This document shows positions 44,230 to 57,536 of a stretch of DNA of 64,000 nt, piece by piece. The stretch's first letter is position 1; the number at the start of each line of letters is the position of its first letter. The DNA is taken from NCBI GenBank assembly GCA_016709225.1, contig JADJEE010000012.1:620001-684000 (forward strand), given 5' to 3'. Origin of the DNA: Deltaproteobacteria bacterium. Lineage in GTDB: Bacteria; Myxococcota_A; Polyangia; Nannocystales; Nannocystaceae. The translations under genes and the position numbers were made by a program. Under the pieces are notes generated by a model. It made no database searches and was not told the origin of the DNA. It worked only from the letters and a program-made list of their open reading frames with translations.

Positions 44230-44970
44230 TCATCCGCCGGACGTGTCCTCGACCGGCCGCGCGAACTCGGCGATCGTGGTGTTCACGCCGTACAGCTCGC
44301 CGTCGCCGCCGTTCTCGAGGAAGTACTGCATGACGCCGCTCATCCCCACGACGTCGAGCCGGGAGGTCGCGAAGGTGAGGAAGATGCGGAGCTGGCGATC
44401 CTCCCAGGCTTCGCTGACCCCAGAGCGCTCTGCGACCCTGAGGGTCCCCGCGAAAGCGGCCGGAGGATCGATCTCGACACCGAGAGTGCCATCGGCTCCT
44501 AGGTGCCCCGTCACCCCGTAGGTGCCCTCGCCACGCCAATCCTCCACGAGCGCGCCGTCGGCCGTCTCGATGTGAACCGACACGTCGAAGACGAACTCGG
44601 TCGGACAAGCGATGCGAAGCTGGGGCACCCCGCCCTTGCCCACGATGCCCTCACGGAGTCGCACCCGCGGCCCCGCGCTCGCCTGCGCAGTGAAGGTGGT
44701 GGTGCCCGAAGCCCCATGCACCTCGAGGAATTCGCTGTCCTCGAGCGGGAGCCAAGTGACCGTACCGCTCGCTGGACGCTCGAGCAGTTCGATCACCTGA
44801 CGCGGCGTTTCCCAGCTCGACGCGTCACCGAACCTCGCATCCGGCGAAATCTCGCGCAGCTCCTTCGGGCAGCCCTGCTCCGCCGCGCCGCCGAAGCCCC
44901 CATCGCTGCACGCCGATGCGACGCTGCAGCAGCAGAAGATCCACCACTGTTTTCCGTGCAGAGATCGCAT
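44230..44970 (-). CDS. Lipoprotein of atypical composition
   Basis: A 246-residue protein starting at ATG 44970 (MRSLHGKQWWIFCCCSVASAC, lipobox ASAC). There is almost no Ser/Thr linker. The rest is mainly beta strands (VTWLPLEDSEFLEVHG, TFTAQASAGPRVRLREGIVG, GYGVTG-like turns). By eye the coding sequence is less G+C-rich than its neighbours, so acquisition by transfer is possible but not proven. It is convergent with the DUF operon. Function unknown. Confidence 0.6.
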   Translation of the reverse strand: MRSLHGKQWWIFCCCSVASACSDGGFGGAAEQGCPKELREISPDARFGDASSWETPRQVIELLERPASGTVTWLPLEDSEFLEVHGASGTTTFTAQASAGPRVRLREGIVGKGGVPQLRIACPTEFVFDVSVHIETADGALVEDWRGEGTYGVTGHLGADGTLGVEIDPPAAFAGTLRVAERSGVSEAWEDRQLRIFLTFATSRLDVVGMSGVMQYFLENGGDGELYGVNTTIAEFARPVEDTSGG

Positions 44971-45046
44971 GATCAGCGTCACAGGTAGAGATGCCGAATC
45001 GCGCCGGTCACCGCGACACTCGCGATATGCGTCGAGCAAGACTGTA

Positions 45047-45607
45047 TCACCCGTCGCGAGCCGCCGGCACTGCGAAGTCGCAGGTCACGACCGTCTGCGA
45101 CATCGCGTGTCCGGTCTCGATGTCGGCGAACGCGATCGTCGTCAGCGCCTCCGCGAGGCAGTAGCTGAAGGTCACGTCGCCGACGCTCGAGGTCTGCATC
45201 AGCGCCGCACCTGCGAGGCCACTCGGATCGATGGCGAACTGGATCCTCGCGACGCCGGCGGCGGCAGGGCGCCGCGCGTACAGCTGGGCGTAGCACTCGC
45301 GCAAACCATCCCCCTGCGATGCGAGGGTTTCGTCGATGCGCTCGCGATCGCGGCCGTCGCCGGCGAGCTCGACGATCGTGCACGGCGACGTCGCGGCCGG
45401 TGCCGCGGCGGCGTCGGCCGCTGCGGCCGGATGCGTCGCCGCTGGCGCTGCGTCCGGGGACAACGTCGACGACACGCGGCGGCACGCGACCAACAGCGTC
45501 ACGGCGCAGCCGAGCGACGCGAGCCCGGTCGTCCACCGACGGCGGGCACGGCCGCGACGAGCGGCGAGCGTCGGGGGCGAAGCGCGCACGGCCGCATCGT
45601 CGCACAT
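45047..45607 (-). CDS. Lipoprotein with an AgmX/PglI-like C-terminal domain
   Basis: A 186-residue protein starting at ATG 45607. An Arg-rich N-terminus (RGRARRRWTTGL) is followed by one hydrophobic segment ending in LLVAC, so it is membrane- or lipid-anchored. A Pro/Ala linker leads to a domain of about 110 residues: GLRECYAQLYARRPAAAGVARIQFAIDPSG and CLAEALTTIAFADIETG. This pattern occurs at the C-terminus of AgmX/PglI-type gliding-motility proteins and TonB-like energy-transfer proteins. It is likely a small envelope component, not a complete TonB. Confidence 0.62.
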   Translation of the reverse strand: MCDDAAVRASPPTLAARRGRARRRWTTGLASLGCAVTLLVACRRVSSTLSPDAAPAATHPAAAADAAAAPAATSPCTIVELAGDGRDRERIDETLASQGDGLRECYAQLYARRPAAAGVARIQFAIDPSGLAGAALMQTSSVGDVTFSYCLAEALTTIAFADIETGHAMSQTVVTCDFAVPAARDG

Positions 45608-45790
45608 CACCTTCGAAACGAAGGCGGTGCGTGCCCGTCGTCGGCACGACGCGGCCTGTAGCGGCCGTGAAACACGTCGCGCTTCAACGCGTTGCAGCGG
45701 CGCCGCGTCGCGCGGGCTCGTCGTCGATTCTGCCACGGTGCGCGCGCCTGGCACGCGCGTTGCTGTGGTGCGGCCCAGGCGAGGCCACGC

Positions 45791-46545
45791 ATGGACGCAG
45801 CAACCGCATCGATCGCTCCCCATGGCAGCAAGCCGCCGGCAAGCCCGACGTCGCCGATCCTCGAGGCGCTGTCACGCATCGAGGCGCGGCTCGATCGCCT
45901 CGAAGACGCGGCGCAGCAGAGCCGCCGTGCGATCGGCGGGACCCTGGCCGGCCTCACCGACACGCTCGACCACGCGGCCGAGACGGCGCGCGCCCGGGGC
46001 ATCGACCTCGACGAACGCGTGAGGCTGTCGCTCGCCGTGCTCGAGCGTGCGACCCAGCCCGCGACGCTGCAGGCGCTCGAGCGCGTGCTCGCGTGGGCCC
46101 CGACGGCGCCAGGCACGCTCGCGATGCTCGTCGACAGTCTCGACGGTGCGATCGGGCGGCTCGCGGCGCGGGGTGTCGAGCCCGATCGCGCGCTCGGCAA
46201 CCTGATGGCCGCGCTCGAGCTGCTCACCTCCGACGCCGTGCTCGAGCTACTGCGCACCACGATGGAGCGCGCGCCGGCGCTCCACGCCCTCGTCGCCTCG
46301 CGCATGCTCGACCCCGACGTCATCGCCGTGCTCGCGCGCAGCGGCGAGGCCCTGCGCACGGCGGCCACCGAGCCCGGCGAGGGCGTCGGTGCGTTCGGCA
46401 TGCTACGTGCGCTCGGCGACCCCGACATGCGCAGTGCCACCGGCTTCCTGCTTCGCTTCGCCCGAGCTTTCGGGCGCAGCCAAGACCGCCCCACCGCGGC
46501 AGCGATCCCCGAGCGCGCCACGGCGGCGCAGAAGGACGAGCGACC

Positions 46546-46549
<4 letters not shown>
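45791..46549 (+). CDS. DUF1641 protein
   Basis: A 252-residue protein starting at ATG 45791. It is helical throughout (LERATQPATLQALERVLAWAP, LGNLMAALELLTSDAVLELL), and the C-terminus has ALGDPDMRSATGFLLRFARAFGR, the conserved DUF1641 segment. DUF1641 proteins are encoded next to oxidoreductases (sulfide:quinone reductase or formate dehydrogenase) in many bacteria and probably serve as partner or assembly proteins. Its stop overlaps the SQR start (ATGA), so they are co-translated. There is no signal peptide. Confidence 0.82.
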
Positions 46550-47742
<1,193 letters not shown>

Positions 47743-47750
47743 GCCCGGCG

Positions 47751-50096
<2,346 letters not shown>

Positions 50097-50133
50097 GTGC
50101 GGGCGAGGACGAGCGGGTCGACGTCGAGCGCGG

Positions 50134-50724
50134 CTAGCGGGCCGCCGACGGCGGGATCGGTGGCGGCACGAAGACGAAACCGGCGGGCAGTCGCACGTCG
50201 AGGCCGCCACGGCGGATCTTCGCGGCCATCGATTCCAGCGCCTCGGCCAGCGCTGCATCGATGTGCTCGACGCTGTCGCACGGCTCGTAGCCCAGGCGCT
50301 TGACCGCGAGCGTCTCGCGGGCACTGCAGACCTCGATGACCAGCTCGCAGTGCTCGGGCTCGTCGCTGCCGCGCAGCTCGAGCGAGACGCCTCGGCGCCG
50401 CACCGTCATCGTGCGCGGAGCGACCGGCGCGCGTGCGGGGATCGGCGCCTTGGCAGACTCGCCAGAGGGCGCGAGCCAGGCGTCGAAGGTCCCCTTGCAC
50501 AGCTCGCGCAGCACGGCCTTGTGCTGGGCGCGGAGCACCGCTTGGACCTCGCGCTCGTCCATCGCTGCGCGCAGCGGGGTGCGCTCCGTGGCGAGCACCG
50601 CCCCGCGCACGAACAGCTGCGTGCACGCGTGGCCTCGGGCGCCACCCGAGACCTCGGACTGGACGTGGAAGACCTGCCCGCGGTAGCGCACGTCGTGGTT
50701 GTAGCCGCGCGGAACCGACACCAT
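50134..50724 (-). CDS. Conserved protein with a GYNHDVRYRGQVFHVQ motif
   Basis: A 196-residue protein starting at ATG 50724 with MVSVPRGYNHDVRYRGQVFH. I recall this opening from conserved uncharacterised proteins of Myxococcota and relatives. The middle (REVQAVLRAQHKAVLREL) is helical and the C-terminal half is charged. No enzyme motif or signal is visible. It probably shares a transcript with the SUV3-like helicase downstream. Function unknown. Confidence 0.62.
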   Translation of the reverse strand: MVSVPRGYNHDVRYRGQVFHVQSEVSGGARGHACTQLFVRGAVLATERTPLRAAMDEREVQAVLRAQHKAVLRELCKGTFDAWLAPSGESAKAPIPARAPVAPRTMTVRRRGVSLELRGSDEPEHCELVIEVCSARETLAVKRLGYEPCDSVEHIDAALAEALESMAAKIRRGGLDVRLPAGFVFVPPPIPPSAAR

Positions 50725-50990
50725 CTCATGATGCTGCACGCGCGCGTCGGCGCTCGCAATCGCTTTCGCGCCGCCCCCGTGCACGTCGGACGCCGAGGTA
50801 CCGCGCACCTGCAACGCGGCGGTGGGTGGGGATCCGACGTCGGCCGACCCACGGTGACCTGCCCGCGCGCCCAACGGCGTTGCAAGCTCGCTGCGATCGC
50901 GTCGCGAGCGTGGGCACCACTACGTGGAAGCCGCGTCGACGGGCTGCGACCGACCACCCGTGGCCGACCACCCGCGAGCCGCCGCGCGAT

Positions 50991-51605
50991 CTACCGCTGC
51001 GGCTCGATGGAGCGCATGAGTCCGGCGACGAACATCTCGCTGAAGCGATCGAGATCGGTCACCGGGAAGATCGGATGCGTCGAGCTCAGGCGGCCGCTCA
51101 ACAACAGCGACGCGGCGCCATGCAGCGAGGCCCACACCGTCAGCGCAGCCTCCTGCGGGTCGACGTCGTCGCGCAGGCTGCCCTGCCGTGCGCCCTCGAC
51201 GAAGGTCGCACGCGCGGCGTCGATGGGGCCGCGCGCTCGCGCGACGTCCTCGGGCGTCATCGTGTGCCAGTCGAGCTCGGGCTCGTCGAACAACAGACCG
51301 TACAACCACCGGTTCGCACCCGCGAACCGCAGGTACGCCAGCGACATCTCGCGCACCCGCGTCGCGACGTCGTCGTGGTGCATCGCCGCCTGCAGCACCT
51401 CCAACAACATGCGGACACCGTGGAACCGCACCTCGCGGAGAATCGACGCCTTGCTGTCGAAGTGCTGGTAGATGCCGGTCGAACTCATGCCGAGGCGACT
51501 GGCAATCGCTCGCATGGTCAACCCGTCTTCGCCGGACTCTCCGCCGATCTCGATACTGACGCGGATGATCTCGTCGTGAAGACCCGCCTTGGCCGGCAAT
51601 CTCAC
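50991..51605 (-). CDS. TetR-family transcriptional regulator
   Basis: A 204-residue regulator. The N-terminal helix-turn-helix is clear: GEDGLTMRAIASRLGMSSTGIYQHFDSKASILREV. The ligand-binding part has LAYLRFAGANRWLYGLLFDEPELDW, like the WHG or TetR_C families. The start is uncertain: GTG 51605 is used; GTG 51623 would add six residues, and the frame is open further upstream. Ligand and target are unknown. Confidence 0.85.
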   Translation of the reverse strand: MRLPAKAGLHDEIIRVSIEIGGESGEDGLTMRAIASRLGMSSTGIYQHFDSKASILREVRFHGVRMLLEVLQAAMHHDDVATRVREMSLAYLRFAGANRWLYGLLFDEPELDWHTMTPEDVARARGPIDAARATFVEGARQGSLRDDVDPQEAALTVWASLHGAASLLLSGRLSSTHPIFPVTDLDRFSEMFVAGLMRSIEPQR

Positions 51606-51781
51606 GAAGATCGAGCGTAACACCGTTCCGCGCGGTGTCCCGAGGAAACTGCGAGGGCACCTGCGGCCTGCTCGCAGGTGGCGACCGTACGACCGTTCGG
51701 ACACCGACTCGCTCGTCACGCACGCGCTCGCGAGCTGCGGTGTCCCCCGATGTCACAGACTGACGCGACGCGCCTCCATGG

Positions 51782-53353
51782 TCATTCGCCCGGCGTCAGC
51801 TCCCACCGGGCACCGTTGGGCGTGTCTTCCACGGCGATTCCTGCGCGCTTCAGCAGGTCACGGATGAGATCGGCGCGCGCGAAGTCCTTGCTGCGGCGCG
51901 CTCCTGCGCGGAGCTCCAGCATGCGATCGATCGCCGCGCGGAAACCAGCGACCTGCTCGTCACCCGCCCTGCGCCCGTCGGGCATGCACTCCGCCGCCAG
52001 CTCGGGGTAGAGCTCGTCGTCGACGGCCTCGATCCCGAGCACGTACAGGTGCCGCGCGAGGCACCGGTAGGCGGCCATCAGGCTGGGCAGGTCCTCGGTG
52101 GTTTCGAGGCCACCGGCGAACAACGCCGAGACGTAGTCGAACATCGCGGCCGTGGCCTGCGGGCAGCCCATGTCGGCGTCCATGGCTGCGACGAAGCGAT
52201 CCATGAAGCTGCGCGAAGCCGCACCGAAGTGGCCGTACTCGAAGGTCTCGCGCTCCCGCGGGACGCCGTGCTCGGCCCCGCGCAAGCTGGCGTAGCGCCC
52301 AGCCACCGGCACGCGCCGCGCGTCCGCATCCACCGCGCGCAGACGCTGCGCCATGAACTGCAGCGCGCGGGTGATCTTCTTGAAGCCCTCGGCGCTCGCG
52401 AGCACGAGGTCGGGGGTGAACGCGAGCTTGGTGCGATAGTGCGTGCTCGCGAAGAACCACCGGATCTCGTCGTAGCCGTGGCCCTCGAGCAGCTGCGGGA
52501 TGCCGACCACGTTGCCGAGCGACTTCGACATCTTCACGCCGCGCAGATCGAGGTGCTCTGGGTGCATCCAGTAGCTGACCCACGGGTGCCCGCACAGCGG
52601 CTCGGACTGTGCGACCTCGTTCTCGTGGTGCGGGAAGAGGTTGTCGACCGCGCCACCGTGCACATCGAAGTGCGCGCCCAGCATCGCAGTGCTCATCGCC
52701 GAGCACTCGATGTGCCAACCCGGTCGGCCCTGCGGCCACGCGGCATGCCCGGTCTCCCAGCGCGGCTGTTCGGCGGTGCTGGGCTTCCACAGCGTGAAGT
52801 CGGCGGGGTGACGCTTGCGCTCGAAGTCCTCGCCCACGCGGCCGCTGGCGCCGACCTGTTGTCCATCGATGGTGTTGCCCGACAGCTCGCCGTAGCGCGG
52901 GAAGCTCTGCACGTCGTAGAAGACCTCGCCGTCGACGACGTACGCGTGGCCGCGCTCGATGAGCCGCGCGATCATCTCGATCTGTGCGTCGACGAAGTCG
53001 GTTGCGCGGGTGTACGCGGCATAGTCCTTGATGCGCAGCGAGCGACAGTCGCGGCGGAAGGTCGCGATCACGGACTCGGCGACGTCGAGCCATCCACCCG
53101 GCGTGCCGTCGGCGCCGGCGCGCGCCATGATGCGATCGTCGATGTCGGTGTAGTTGATGACACTGAGCACGTGGTAGCCGCGGTACTCGAGGTAGCGGCG
53201 GAAGACGTCCCAGAAGCAATAGGTCCGCGCATGGCCGATGTGCATCGCGGAATACACCGTCAGTCCGCACGTATAGATGCGCACCACGTGGGGGTCCGCG
53301 GGCACGAACGGTTCGAGACGACGGGTGCGAGTGTTGAAGACTTGCAGGGCCAC
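51782..53353 (-). CDS. cysS: Cysteinyl-tRNA synthetase
   Basis: A 523-residue CysRS. The zinc and catalytic segment starts YTCGLTVYSAMHIGHARTY, with Cys29 and the HIGHAR signature (38-43). Note Leu in CGLTVY where Pro is usual. ECSAMS and FPHHENEVAQSE supply the other zinc ligands. The KMSKS loop (VKMSKSLGN) is intact. The DALR-like C-terminal domain follows. GTG 53353 is the start, 8 nt after GGGGGAG; the further in-frame start at 53419 is not needed. It charges tRNA-Cys. The Ser/Thr kinase gene starts 64 bp away in the other direction. Confidence 0.93.
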   Translation of the reverse strand: MALQVFNTRTRRLEPFVPADPHVVRIYTCGLTVYSAMHIGHARTYCFWDVFRRYLEYRGYHVLSVINYTDIDDRIMARAGADGTPGGWLDVAESVIATFRRDCRSLRIKDYAAYTRATDFVDAQIEMIARLIERGHAYVVDGEVFYDVQSFPRYGELSGNTIDGQQVGASGRVGEDFERKRHPADFTLWKPSTAEQPRWETGHAAWPQGRPGWHIECSAMSTAMLGAHFDVHGGAVDNLFPHHENEVAQSEPLCGHPWVSYWMHPEHLDLRGVKMSKSLGNVVGIPQLLEGHGYDEIRWFFASTHYRTKLAFTPDLVLASAEGFKKITRALQFMAQRLRAVDADARRVPVAGRYASLRGAEHGVPRERETFEYGHFGAASRSFMDRFVAAMDADMGCPQATAAMFDYVSALFAGGLETTEDLPSLMAAYRCLARHLYVLGIEAVDDELYPELAAECMPDGRRAGDEQVAGFRAAIDRMLELRAGARRSKDFARADLIRDLLKRAGIAVEDTPNGARWELTPGE

Positions 53354-53417
53354 GGATCTTGCTCCCCCACGAACGTCGGCGCGGGCGACTGGCCCCCCTG
53401 ATACACTGTTTTTCGGC

Positions 53418-55869
53418 ATGGCGTCGACCCCTCGCCTCGCGATCGGGACCGTCTTCGCAGACGACTACCGGATCATCGGGCCCCTGGCGGAGGGCGGCAT
53501 GGGCTCGGTCTATCGCGCCGAACAGCTGAGCACGCGCAAGCCCCGGGCGATCAAGGTCGTGCACGGGCGCCTGCTCGACGACGAACGCAGTCGCGCACGC
53601 TTCGTCCGTGAGGCGACGGTTGCCGCCTCGATCGCCAGCGAGCACGTGGTCGAGGTCATCGCCGCCGGCATCGATCGCACCACCGAGCTGCCGTACCTGG
53701 TGATGGAGCTGCTCGATGGCGGAGACCTCGCCGCGGTGGTGAAGCACCGCGGACACCTGTCGGTCGACGAAGTCGGCGCGCTGCTGCGGCAGCTGTGCCA
53801 CGGGCTGGCGGCCGCCCACGCGGCCAAGGTCATCCACCGCGACCTCAAGCCCGAGAACATCTTCGTCGCGTACCCACTGCACGCCGGCACCGCGTTCACC
53901 GTGAAGATCCTCGACTTCGGCATCGCCAAGGTCGCGCAGGAGTCGAAGTCGGTCGCGACCCTCACCGGCACCGTGGGCTCGCCGTTGTGGATGGCGCCCG
54001 AGCAGATCAACAACGAGGCACTCGGCTCACAGACCGACATCTGGGCGCTGGGCCTGCTGGCGTTCTGGGCCCTCACCGGCCAGTCGTACTGGCGCACCGC
54101 CCGGGCCGAGCGCCTCACCGTGCAGGCGCTGTTCGCCGAGCAGTTGTTCCGCCCCATCGAGCCGGCGTCCGTACGGGCCCGCGAGTTCGGCATGGGCGCC
54201 GCCATCCCGCCCGCGTTCGACGATTGGTTCGCACACTGCGTCACGCGGTCTCCGAGCGATCGCTTCGAGGAGGCCGGCGCGGCGTGGGCGGCGTTCGAGC
54301 AGGCCATCGACGCCGGGCTCCGCACCGAGCGGTCGTTGCTGCCGCCCAAGGGCGAGCGCTGGGAGTCGACCTCGCAACACCTCAAGCTGGTCGAGTCGAC
54401 GCTCACCGATGCGTCGCCCTCGGCGTCGGTTGGCATCGCGACCGGCTTCGGCACGACCTTCGGCGGCGCAGCGACGATCTCGAGCACCAGCGGCGTCGAG
54501 TCGGTGCCCTCCGAGGAGACGCCGATCGTGCGCGAGGCCGCAGGCGCACCGCCGGTCGCCTCGCCCGCGCCGGCGCGATCGCGACGTTGGCCATGGCTCG
54601 TTGCGCCGCTGGTCGTGCTCGCGGCGGGTGCTGCGACGTGGTGGCTGTGGCTAGACCCGACGCCGGAGCAGGAGCTCGCGAATGTCGTGCTGCCCGAGGA
54701 ACCACCCACCGCGACCAGCGGCCCCGCCGAGCCTCGGCCCGACGAGCTCCACGGCGCGGAGGGTTCGACCCCGCAGCCACCGCGCGATCCCACCGGCGAA
54801 GACGAGCGCATCCCCGACCTGCACGCGCTGCCGCCCCCGGCCCAGGACGAGCCCACGCTGCTCTTGCCGGTGCGACCGCTGCCGACGCAGCCGAGCTTCA
54901 GCGCGCAGGCGCTGGCGTTCGCGGGCTGGAGCGCCGACGGAGCTCGCTTCGTGATCGACGCGCAGTACGGCGATCGCCCCGACGCGCCGATCAACCGCCT
55001 GCGTCTGCTGCAGGTGCACGACGCGCTGTCGGGCGCGATGCTCGAGTCGTATCTGATCGAGCGCGAGGCCGACGCCAGCATCGCGTCCCGCGATCGCATC
55101 GCGCGACAGGCCGCCGAGGCCGAGCCCTACGACGAGTGGGAGCTGGCGCGTCGCCGCTTGCGACTGACCATGCTCGAGCCCCGCGGGCGCCCGCCGGTGG
55201 GCGAGGCCCGCATCGAGGCGGCGATCGAGGTGCGCACCGCGGGCAGCGAGTTCGAGATCACGCCGACCGACACCGGCGCGAGCTTCTCGTGGACGATGAA
55301 CGCGGCGCCCCCCGACGACGCCCCGATGCCGCAGCTGGTCCTGCAGCTGATCGACGCCGAGGGGCGCTGGCACGCGCTCGAGGTCTCGCTGGGGATGTCG
55401 CCTCAGGCGTTGTGGGCGGCACGGGAGCCCGATGCGTCACCGAGCTACCGCGGCACGATCACCTACCAGTGGTCGCCCGACGGGCGCCGCGTCGTGCTGC
55501 GCACGAGCGCGGCGGCCGAGCGCGTGGTCGCGCCGACGAGCACGGTGGAGGCGCGGTGGTTCGTGCGTGCCGTGGGGCCGCAGCTGTATCTCGTCGACGG
55601 TGGCGCGGGTCAACGACGGCTACGCCGCGCCGCGTGGGCGCTCGAGCAGGCCGGCATGCCGGTCGCGGCGGTCGACCTCGACCACGCCCAGGTCGCGAGC
55701 TCGCGGATCTACGTGAGGGTGCGCGATCCGAGGGCCGCGACGCTGGCCGAACGGATCGCCCGGGGCCTGGCGCACGACGTACCGAGCGCGATCCTCCCCC
55801 GGGGGCGGCTGGGACGCGAAGGTCGTGCTCGGCACCGACTACGCCGAGCTACAGCCGGCGACGCCCTGA
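53418..55869 (+). pseudogene. Ser/Thr kinase with LytR_C-like end, frameshifted
   Basis: A Hanks-type receptor kinase of about 816 residues if read with one correction. Kinase domain: GPLAEGGMGSVYRA, Lys46 (AIKVV), catalytic loop HRDLKPEN (Asp142), DFG (166-168) and MAPEQ. One transmembrane helix (about 392-411) follows, then a Pro/Glu-rich linker and a periplasmic beta-rich domain that resembles DUF2259 (FAGWSADGARFVIDAQYG). The end looks like a LytR_C domain (AAVDLDHAQVASSRIYVRVRD). At 55794-55808 (CTCCCCCGGGGGCGG) the frame shifts. Removing one base restores WDAKVVLGTDYAEL and a stop at 55867-55869. As given, the frame runs on to 56378 through the next gene. The cause (assembly error or mutation) is unclear. 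Confidence 0.75.
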
Positions 55870-55960
55870 AGCCCCGGATTCGCGGCGTGGACGGCCGACC
55901 GACGGTGGCAGCGCAACCCGCTTCCCCCCCGACCGTCTCTTCTGCCAAGTTTAGGCCCCC

Positions 55961-57529
55961 ATGTCCCCCCGCTCGACCTCGCCCTCCGCCCGCGCCGCCC
56001 TCGTCTTGTTCGCCAGCATGCTGGTGCCCACCGCCTGCGACGACAAGAAGGGCGACGAGAAGGCCGACGCCGACAAGGCGAAGGCCGACGAAGAGGCCAA
56101 GAAGAAGGCCGACGAAGAGGCCGCCAAGAAGGCCACCGCGGACGAAGAAGCCAAGAAGAAGGCCGCCGCAGACGAAGAAGCCAAGAAGAAGGCCGCCGCA
56201 GACGAAGAAGCCAAGCAGAAGGCCGCCGCAGACGAAGAGGCCAAGAAGAAAGCCGAAGAAGAGGCGAAGAAGCCGGTCCTGCTGTCGGAAATCCAGATCA
56301 AGGGTGCCGGCGGGATGTTCTCGGGCAGCTCGGGCGCGCTGCAGATCAACGCCAAGATCAAGTTCAACGAGCAGCTGAACTCCGGCACGTTCGTGCACGT
56401 GAAGTCGGTGTGCAAGAAGGACGCGCGGCTGGTCGCCGACGTCGCGTGGGTCAACCTCACGACCTACGACAAGCAGATGCATCAGTACACCGCCGGCGAG
56501 ACCGCCGAGGTGATGGGCCAGGTCTATACGCAAGGGGCCGACGCCGCGATGTCGCCGTGCCAGATGGAATTCCGGCTCGGCTCGGGCAGCGGCGGCGTGT
56601 CGGTGCCGCTCAAGACCGCATGCTTCGACGGCAGTGCGACCAAGGAAGGCCCATGCGAGCCGCCGATCGCCGCCGCCGCGATGTCGGGTGCGAGCCAGCC
56701 CATCGAGGTCGCCGACGTCACCGCCAAGGCCACGACGGGCTACGGCAGCAGTCAGGGCCTACAGCTGTCCGAGGTGCTGCAGATCAACACGCCGGTCGAT
56801 GACAGCGCACGCATCACGACCAAGGCGACCTGCACCGTCGGCACGCAGAAGTTCGTCGACGTCCAGTTCGCGCCGATGTTCGCCGGTCCGTTCAAGTACG
56901 AATCGGGCGAGTCGGTGCTGCGCACGAGCACGCACTTCTGGTCGCAGGGCTTCGCGTTCACCGATCCGCTCAGCCTGTGCGACGTGACGTTCGCGCTGTG
57001 GAAGCAGAAGACCGGCAGCTGGGGCGAGTACGAGGAGACCCGGCTCAAGCAGGTGTGCTGGCGCGACGCCAAGATCAACGAGGGCGCCTGCGATCCCGCC
57101 GCCCCCGCGGCCGCAACCCCGACCCTGCTCGCGGCCGGCTCGGTCACCGTCGACGGCGTCAAGCTCGAGCTCGCCGCACCCTACGGCGGCGCGGCCAACA
57201 CCTTCAACGCGAAGATCCAGGCCGACGTCACGATCAAGACCCCGGTCGACCAGCAGTCGGGCATCGACGCCCACGTCACCTGCAAGGTCGGCAGCGCCGA
57301 GCGGGTCGAGAAGACCTGGGTGATGGGCGTCGATCTCTATTACCTCGCGCCCGGCGAGACCACCCGCATCACCGGCCAGGCCTTCACCAGCGAGCCGCTG
57401 GCGGCGGCCCCGAAGAGCTGCGAGGTGGTGTTCACCGGCGGCAAGCGCTTCGCCGGCCCCGGCGAGACCCAGGCCGAGCTCGGCCGCTGGTGCCTCAAGA
57501 AGGACAAGCTCAAGGCCGGCAAGTGCTGA
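55961..57529 (+). CDS. Lipoprotein with a Lys/Ala/Glu repeat linker
   Basis: A 522-residue protein. ATG 55961 starts MSPRSTSPSARAALVLFASM, a signal peptide with lipobox PTAC. Residues 27-105 are an (A/D)EEAKKKA-type repeat, a charged coiled-coil rod like the TolA middle region. The rest is three similar beta-rich units, each with paired cysteines (SVCKKDARLVADV, MEFRLGSGSG, CTVGTQKFVDVQFAP, CKVGSAERVEKTW), so a repeat domain of about 130 residues. The rod plus repeats suggest a surface or periplasm-spanning role. Function unknown. Confidence 0.66.
   Translation: MSPRSTSPSARAALVLFASMLVPTACDDKKGDEKADADKAKADEEAKKKADEEAAKKATADEEAKKKAAADEEAKKKAAADEEAKQKAAADEEAKKKAEEEAKKPVLLSEIQIKGAGGMFSGSSGALQINAKIKFNEQLNSGTFVHVKSVCKKDARLVADVAWVNLTTYDKQMHQYTAGETAEVMGQVYTQGADAAMSPCQMEFRLGSGSGGVSVPLKTACFDGSATKEGPCEPPIAAAAMSGASQPIEVADVTAKATTGYGSSQGLQLSEVLQINTPVDDSARITTKATCTVGTQKFVDVQFAPMFAGPFKYESGESVLRTSTHFWSQGFAFTDPLSLCDVTFALWKQKTGSWGEYEETRLKQVCWRDAKINEGACDPAAPAAATPTLLAAGSVTVDGVKLELAAPYGGAANTFNAKIQADVTIKTPVDQQSGIDAHVTCKVGSAERVEKTWVMGVDLYYLAPGETTRITGQAFTSEPLAAAPKSCEVVFTGGKRFAGPGETQAELGRWCLKKDKLKAGKC
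56141..56230 (+). repeat. 30-bp tandem repeats in the lipoprotein rod
   Basis: Two identical 30-bp units (56141-56170 and 56171-56200) and a third with one substitution (56201-56230) encode DEEAKKKAAA-type decamers. A shorter, more diverged copy follows and others precede. The number of copies could vary between strains by slippage. Confidence 0.85.
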
Positions 57530-57536
57530 GTCGCGG

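Noticed and set aside
50725..50990. Spacer before the conserved unknown gene
   Set aside because: I looked for an RNA gene, a small membrane protein or an inverted repeat and found none I could support.
56141..56230. Possible CRISPR-like repeats
   Set aside because: Units are adjacent without spacers and are coding, so they are tandem protein repeats.
55870..56378. Long C-terminal extension of the kinase frame
   Set aside because: It runs through the next gene in a different frame, is full of Arg/Pro/Lys runs and follows the frameshift; it is not a real domain.
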